From Rhytidiadelphus loreus (lineage: Eukaryota; Streptophyta; Bryopsida; Hypnales; Hylocomiaceae): 64,000 bases of DNA. The position numbers were made by a program, and so were the translations under genes. Location of the stretch: contig OX344762.1 of the NCBI GenBank assembly GCA_947034895.1, positions 34,018,760 through 34,082,759 on the forward strand, read 5' to 3'. Numbering within the stretch: the first letter of the stretch is position 1; each line of letters opens with the position of its first letter. This document shows positions 60,414 to 64,000 of this stretch, piece by piece. The notes beneath the pieces were generated by a model. The model was not told where the DNA came from. It was given only the letters and a program-made list of their open reading frames with translations, and made no database searches.

Positions 60414-61979
60414 AACTTTAACTTTTTTTGCATTTGAAGAATTTAAATTTATTTATTTATTTTTTGATAGCCGGACATTCTTTCACTGCGGGGGAAATAG
60501 TGAAAGGAACATGCCTGAAACAGTCTTCTGGAGGCTCGAAAAAACATCTAATGGTCATTGGTCATTGGCATAAATATGATATTAAGTTTTTGTCATAACA
60601 AGCTCTAATGGGGTAAATCAATATATCAATATTGCAAGGAGGAAGCCATCTTCTACAATGGAAGGGCAAAAAGATACATATTGCAATTTTTACCATTTTC
60701 TTTGCACAATATAGATTATAATTGGCGTTTTTAGTCTCTCATAATTAGCATTCAATTCTTATGCGATCCCAATCAAGCATACCAAACTTTATTTTCAAAA
60801 AAGAAAAAATTTATTTTTTAGTGAATTGTTTCATTCCATTTTCATGGTTTTACATAATAATTCATTGAAAAATAATGATGGTGAAGTTTTTATATTCAAT
60901 TGCAAAGATACAAAAAAACATCCATGTGCAAATCTTTCCTTCAACAAGCATCTTCAAGAAAGTTTCAGAACTCTTTCTATAGTGATTTCAATATTGAGTT
61001 GACAATGCCCAATTTTTAAAATAGATATCTCTTTGTTGTAATTAGATTGCTTATACAAGTTGGATTGCACACATCTCCATCAGCTTGTGTGTGTGAGATG
61101 AGACCACTGAAACAACACATGCACTGCTTGCACTAACTAAATGTAACTTTTCTCACTCAATAATTGATTTGTCATAACGTTAGAATTAACCCTTAAGCGC
61201 TCCAACATTCAATATTATAGATGATGATGGACAAAAGGCTTGTAGGCATTGTTTAGTCCAACTAATTTCTCATTCATCCAATGTAATATTTGAATGTTGG
61301 AAAGCCAACCTTCCTTAATGACCAGTTTTATGAAATTGTGGTAACTCATATTTCTATACAAAGATATACTCAAAAATGTGCATAAATTCAAAATAGGATC
61401 AAGACAGTTAAGGGTTAATGTAATGTAACCTTTGACACTTGGCAATAATTGCAATATGTAACCGTTCCTCGAGCCACATACAATTTTTTTGAAAATTGAT
61501 TATTCTGCATTCAAATGAAGTTCATCATGAAACTAGTTCATGAAAGGTTCTAGAAGAAGTGCCATTAATCCCTTAATGCCTCAAATCCTTTTTCAGATTT
61601 TGGCGCATTTTTGCTTATATCTTTCTATAGAAATACAATTTATTACAATTTCATGAAATTGGTCATTAAGGAAGGTTGTCTTTTTAAGATTCAAGTGTTA
61701 CATTGGATGAATGAGAAGTACTTGTTCATCATCCAGAATATGGAAGTCGGAGCGTTTAAGGGTTAACTTAGTTGCTAGGTCTAGTTCATTTATAAAATGC
61801 TAATTTGAGGCATTCAAATTTTTTTGTACAATGTGTAGTATAATTGGTATATTTTAGTAAGCATAAAGTATTATTGAATCTTTATGCAATCCCAATTAAG
61901 CATACCAAATTTCAATTTCAAAAAAACGAAAATCTATTTTTGATGAATTTTTGAAGTCAATTTTCATGGTTTTATATAA

Positions 61980-63031
61980 TATTTTATTGAAAAAAATTAG
62001 TGATGAATTTTTCTAATTCAATTTCATAGATATGTAGGGAACATCTATATGGACATCTTTTGTATTAAAAAAAACACCCCATTAAGTAACAAAAATATAA
62101 TTTAAGAAGAGTTCAATGTGAGGCATCATATGACCAAACTTTGTAAAATAGATATCTCTATATTTTAACTAGATTTTGGCAAAGTAATTGTATCATCATG
62201 CTCAAATGTACAAAATTAGTTATAGTGTGAGGGTCAAATACCAAAATTTAGTTAAAATATGTCTATTTCACAAAGAAATGTCTATTTCACAAAGTTTGGT
62301 CATACACACCTCATATTGAACTCTTCCTAAAGGGAATTATGAAACTTTTTTGGAAATGCTTGTTAAACAAAAGATGTGTGCATGGATGTTCCCTACATAT
62401 CTCTGCAAACGAATTAAAAAAATTCATCATCAATTGTTTTCAATAAAATATTATGTAAAACCATGAAAATAGAATTAAAATTTTTACCCAAAATAGAATT
62501 TTGCTTTTATAAAACAGAAATTTGGTATGCTTGATTGGGATTGCATAAGAAATGGGTGTTAATTATGCAAGACAAAAAATTCCAATTTTTTTCCATGCAA
62601 TAAAAACTGGAATGGCTCAAATCAACAATTTATACATGAACTAAACCTTGACTGTAGAGTGGGGTACAATTCATTTACAAATTTTTGGATCCTCATGAGA
62701 TTAGGAGAACTTTGGGAGGCCCATCTGTGCTCAAAAATGAATGGAATTTCAAATTTCAAATTTCGTTGAAATCACATTGAAGTCCACTTCATCATCATTA
62801 TTTCAAACACACATATTGTAATTGAAAATCATACAAAGAGTTTGATGTTTTCTTTACACTATGTACTATCTTGTGTTGTCAACATTTGTGAAAATTACAA
62901 CTTGTATTCAATGATGCAAATAAGAAACGAACCTTCACAATTGCTTTAAAGATACTTATTTCCATACCACTTGAACTGCTTGTATGATTTCTTGCTTGTT
63001 CTTAACCCAAATGCAAGAAATCTTTGACTAT
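61980..63031. repeat. Right arm of a large inverted repeat (partner 56553-57480)
   Basis: Inverted relative to the left arm; it ends CTTGTTCTTAACCCAAATGC...CTTTGACT at 63031. Together with the left arm it frames 4.5 kb containing gene copy 3 and MITE family A copy 2. No transposase frame was seen between the arms. Confidence 0.65.
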
Positions 63032-63257
63032 CTTCCAAAGGTTCTCTATGAAATGATAGACATTGTATAAAAAGAATCCAAATTGTTGTATGATTTTAAA
63101 TTATTCATTTTTCACTTGTTATGAAGTTGAAGTGCACTTCATTGCAATTCCAACACAATTTGTGGTTTCAAAATCGGTTCATTTTTTAGCACGCTAGAGC
63201 TTTCTAAAGTTGCTGCACTGAACTGTACCCCACTGTACATGTCGACGAAGCAGATCG

Positions 63258-63572
63258 ATGTGGCCTTTTTACGGTTACCTGAGAAAGAAGATTTCGATTC
63301 GGCAAGTGGACATGCCCGAGGCTAGCTCCAGTTTTTTTTTGCCTTCTCCTTCACCGGCTTATTCCTTCTGCTGCTTTCAATCTTTGGATCAGCTGAGCCT
63401 GTTTCAGCGCAATCAGTTTGCGAGGAATGATAGATTGCAGCTCACAAGTTTTGTTTTTGTTGATCACGCAACGAGAGTTAGTATCTGCATTGCAACGCGA
63501 CAAGAAGATTATCTGCACTCCCACTGGAGTAAAATTCAGCATTTCCTCTTTACAGAAGATTGGCAACTGTAG
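63258..63572 (+). CDS. Uncertain 104-aa frame near the window end
   Basis: An ATG-started frame (63258-63572) lies in a GC-richer block following 15 kb of AT-rich repeats. It has Ser/Pro- and Phe-rich content and no recognised motif. A second frame starts at ATG 63239 (MSTKQIDVAFLRLPEKEDF) and stops after 28 codons near GGCTAG. This could be the first exon of a gene that extends beyond the window. Confidence 0.2.
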   Translation: MWPFYGYLRKKISIRQVDMPEASSSFFLPSPSPAYSFCCFQSLDQLSLFQRNQFARNDRLQLTSFVFVDHATRVSICIATRQEDYLHSHWSKIQHFLFTEDWQL

Positions 63573-64000
63573 TAATATTTATTTAAAAAAAAATCCTATT
63601 GATAACTTTCTAGCTAACTTTGAGCTTTTATTTAATTGGATTGGCTTTGGATAGTGTAAATAGACCATAGTGATTGGTAGGAATCAATTGTTAATAAATT
63701 GGGAGACATGGACGAATTGAAAGATATGAAAAGACTTCTTCTTTTAAGTAGGAAAATTGTGTCAATTGGAACTTAGTCTTTCCATAGGTACTTGGGAGCT
63801 CCTGCAGTTGCATGAAGCCTGCAGTCTATTTTGGCCTATTGTGCCTTTGTGTTTTTCTTTGTTGTGTTAATCGAAGTGGATGTTACTTTGAATGTATGTA
63901 ATTTCCCAATTGTTTTGCAATTGGTTGAGTCAGTCAATTACTTGGTTACTATTAAAGTTGCTGTGAAAGCTGTATGTATGTGTGTTATAATTTAATTTCT

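Overview
The window reads as nuclear DNA of a land plant. Reasons: a many-exon gene with short GT-AG introns, CACTA-type and Stowaway-type (CTCCCTCCGT ends) miniature transposons, LINE 3' tails, and a captured exon that matches plant PDCD5. A non-seed plant seems likely, because the large DDE/HECT transposon resembles elements known to me from animals and fungi rather than flowering plants; the species cannot be fixed from the sequence. No CRISPR array, rRNA, tRNA or operon structure was seen.

Layout. (1) 1-1950: AT-rich flank with a perfect hairpin and a 42-bp duplication, then a GC-richer leader whose end is a degenerate tandem copy of the start region of the next gene. (2) 1954-13846, + strand: a complete FANCD2 gene. 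I could assemble 33 exons, 4,476 nt, in frame throughout, giving about 1,491 residues; the lysine equivalent to human K561 (the monoubiquitination site) is present. (3) 13.9-24.0 kb: AT-rich repeats with several identifiable non-autonomous elements, a LINE 3' tail and one possible orphan exon. (4) 24078-35406: an 11.3-kb DNA transposon with 1.09-kb inverted terminal repeats. A 6-bp target duplication is supported by an unoccupied related copy of the target 330 bp away. It encodes a four-exon integrase-like DDE transposase (442 aa), a Ser/Pro-rich protein (363 aa), and a protein with a HECT E3-ligase C-lobe including the catalytic Cys (546 aa). One stop codon separates the last two frames. It also carries a precise PDCD5 exon and possibly other host fragments.

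(5) 35.4-64 kb: repeats again, with a three-member family of a two-exon gene of unknown function, all on the - strand, at about 38.8-39.8, 49.3-50.4 and 58.2-59.1 kb. Only the middle copy is intact (240 aa). The first carries frameshifts and a 181-bp uninterrupted CT run just 5' of its start; the third is heavily shifted. Differences between the three copies are dominated by insertions of exactly four bases, an unusual mutational signature. A 0.9-1.0-kb inverted repeat (about 56.55-57.48 and 61.98-63.03 kb) encloses the third copy.

The window's clearest novelty is the HECT-carrying transposon with captured plant sequence; the four-base insertion pattern is the oddest unexplained signal. Gene products were recognised from remembered family motifs, not by database search.
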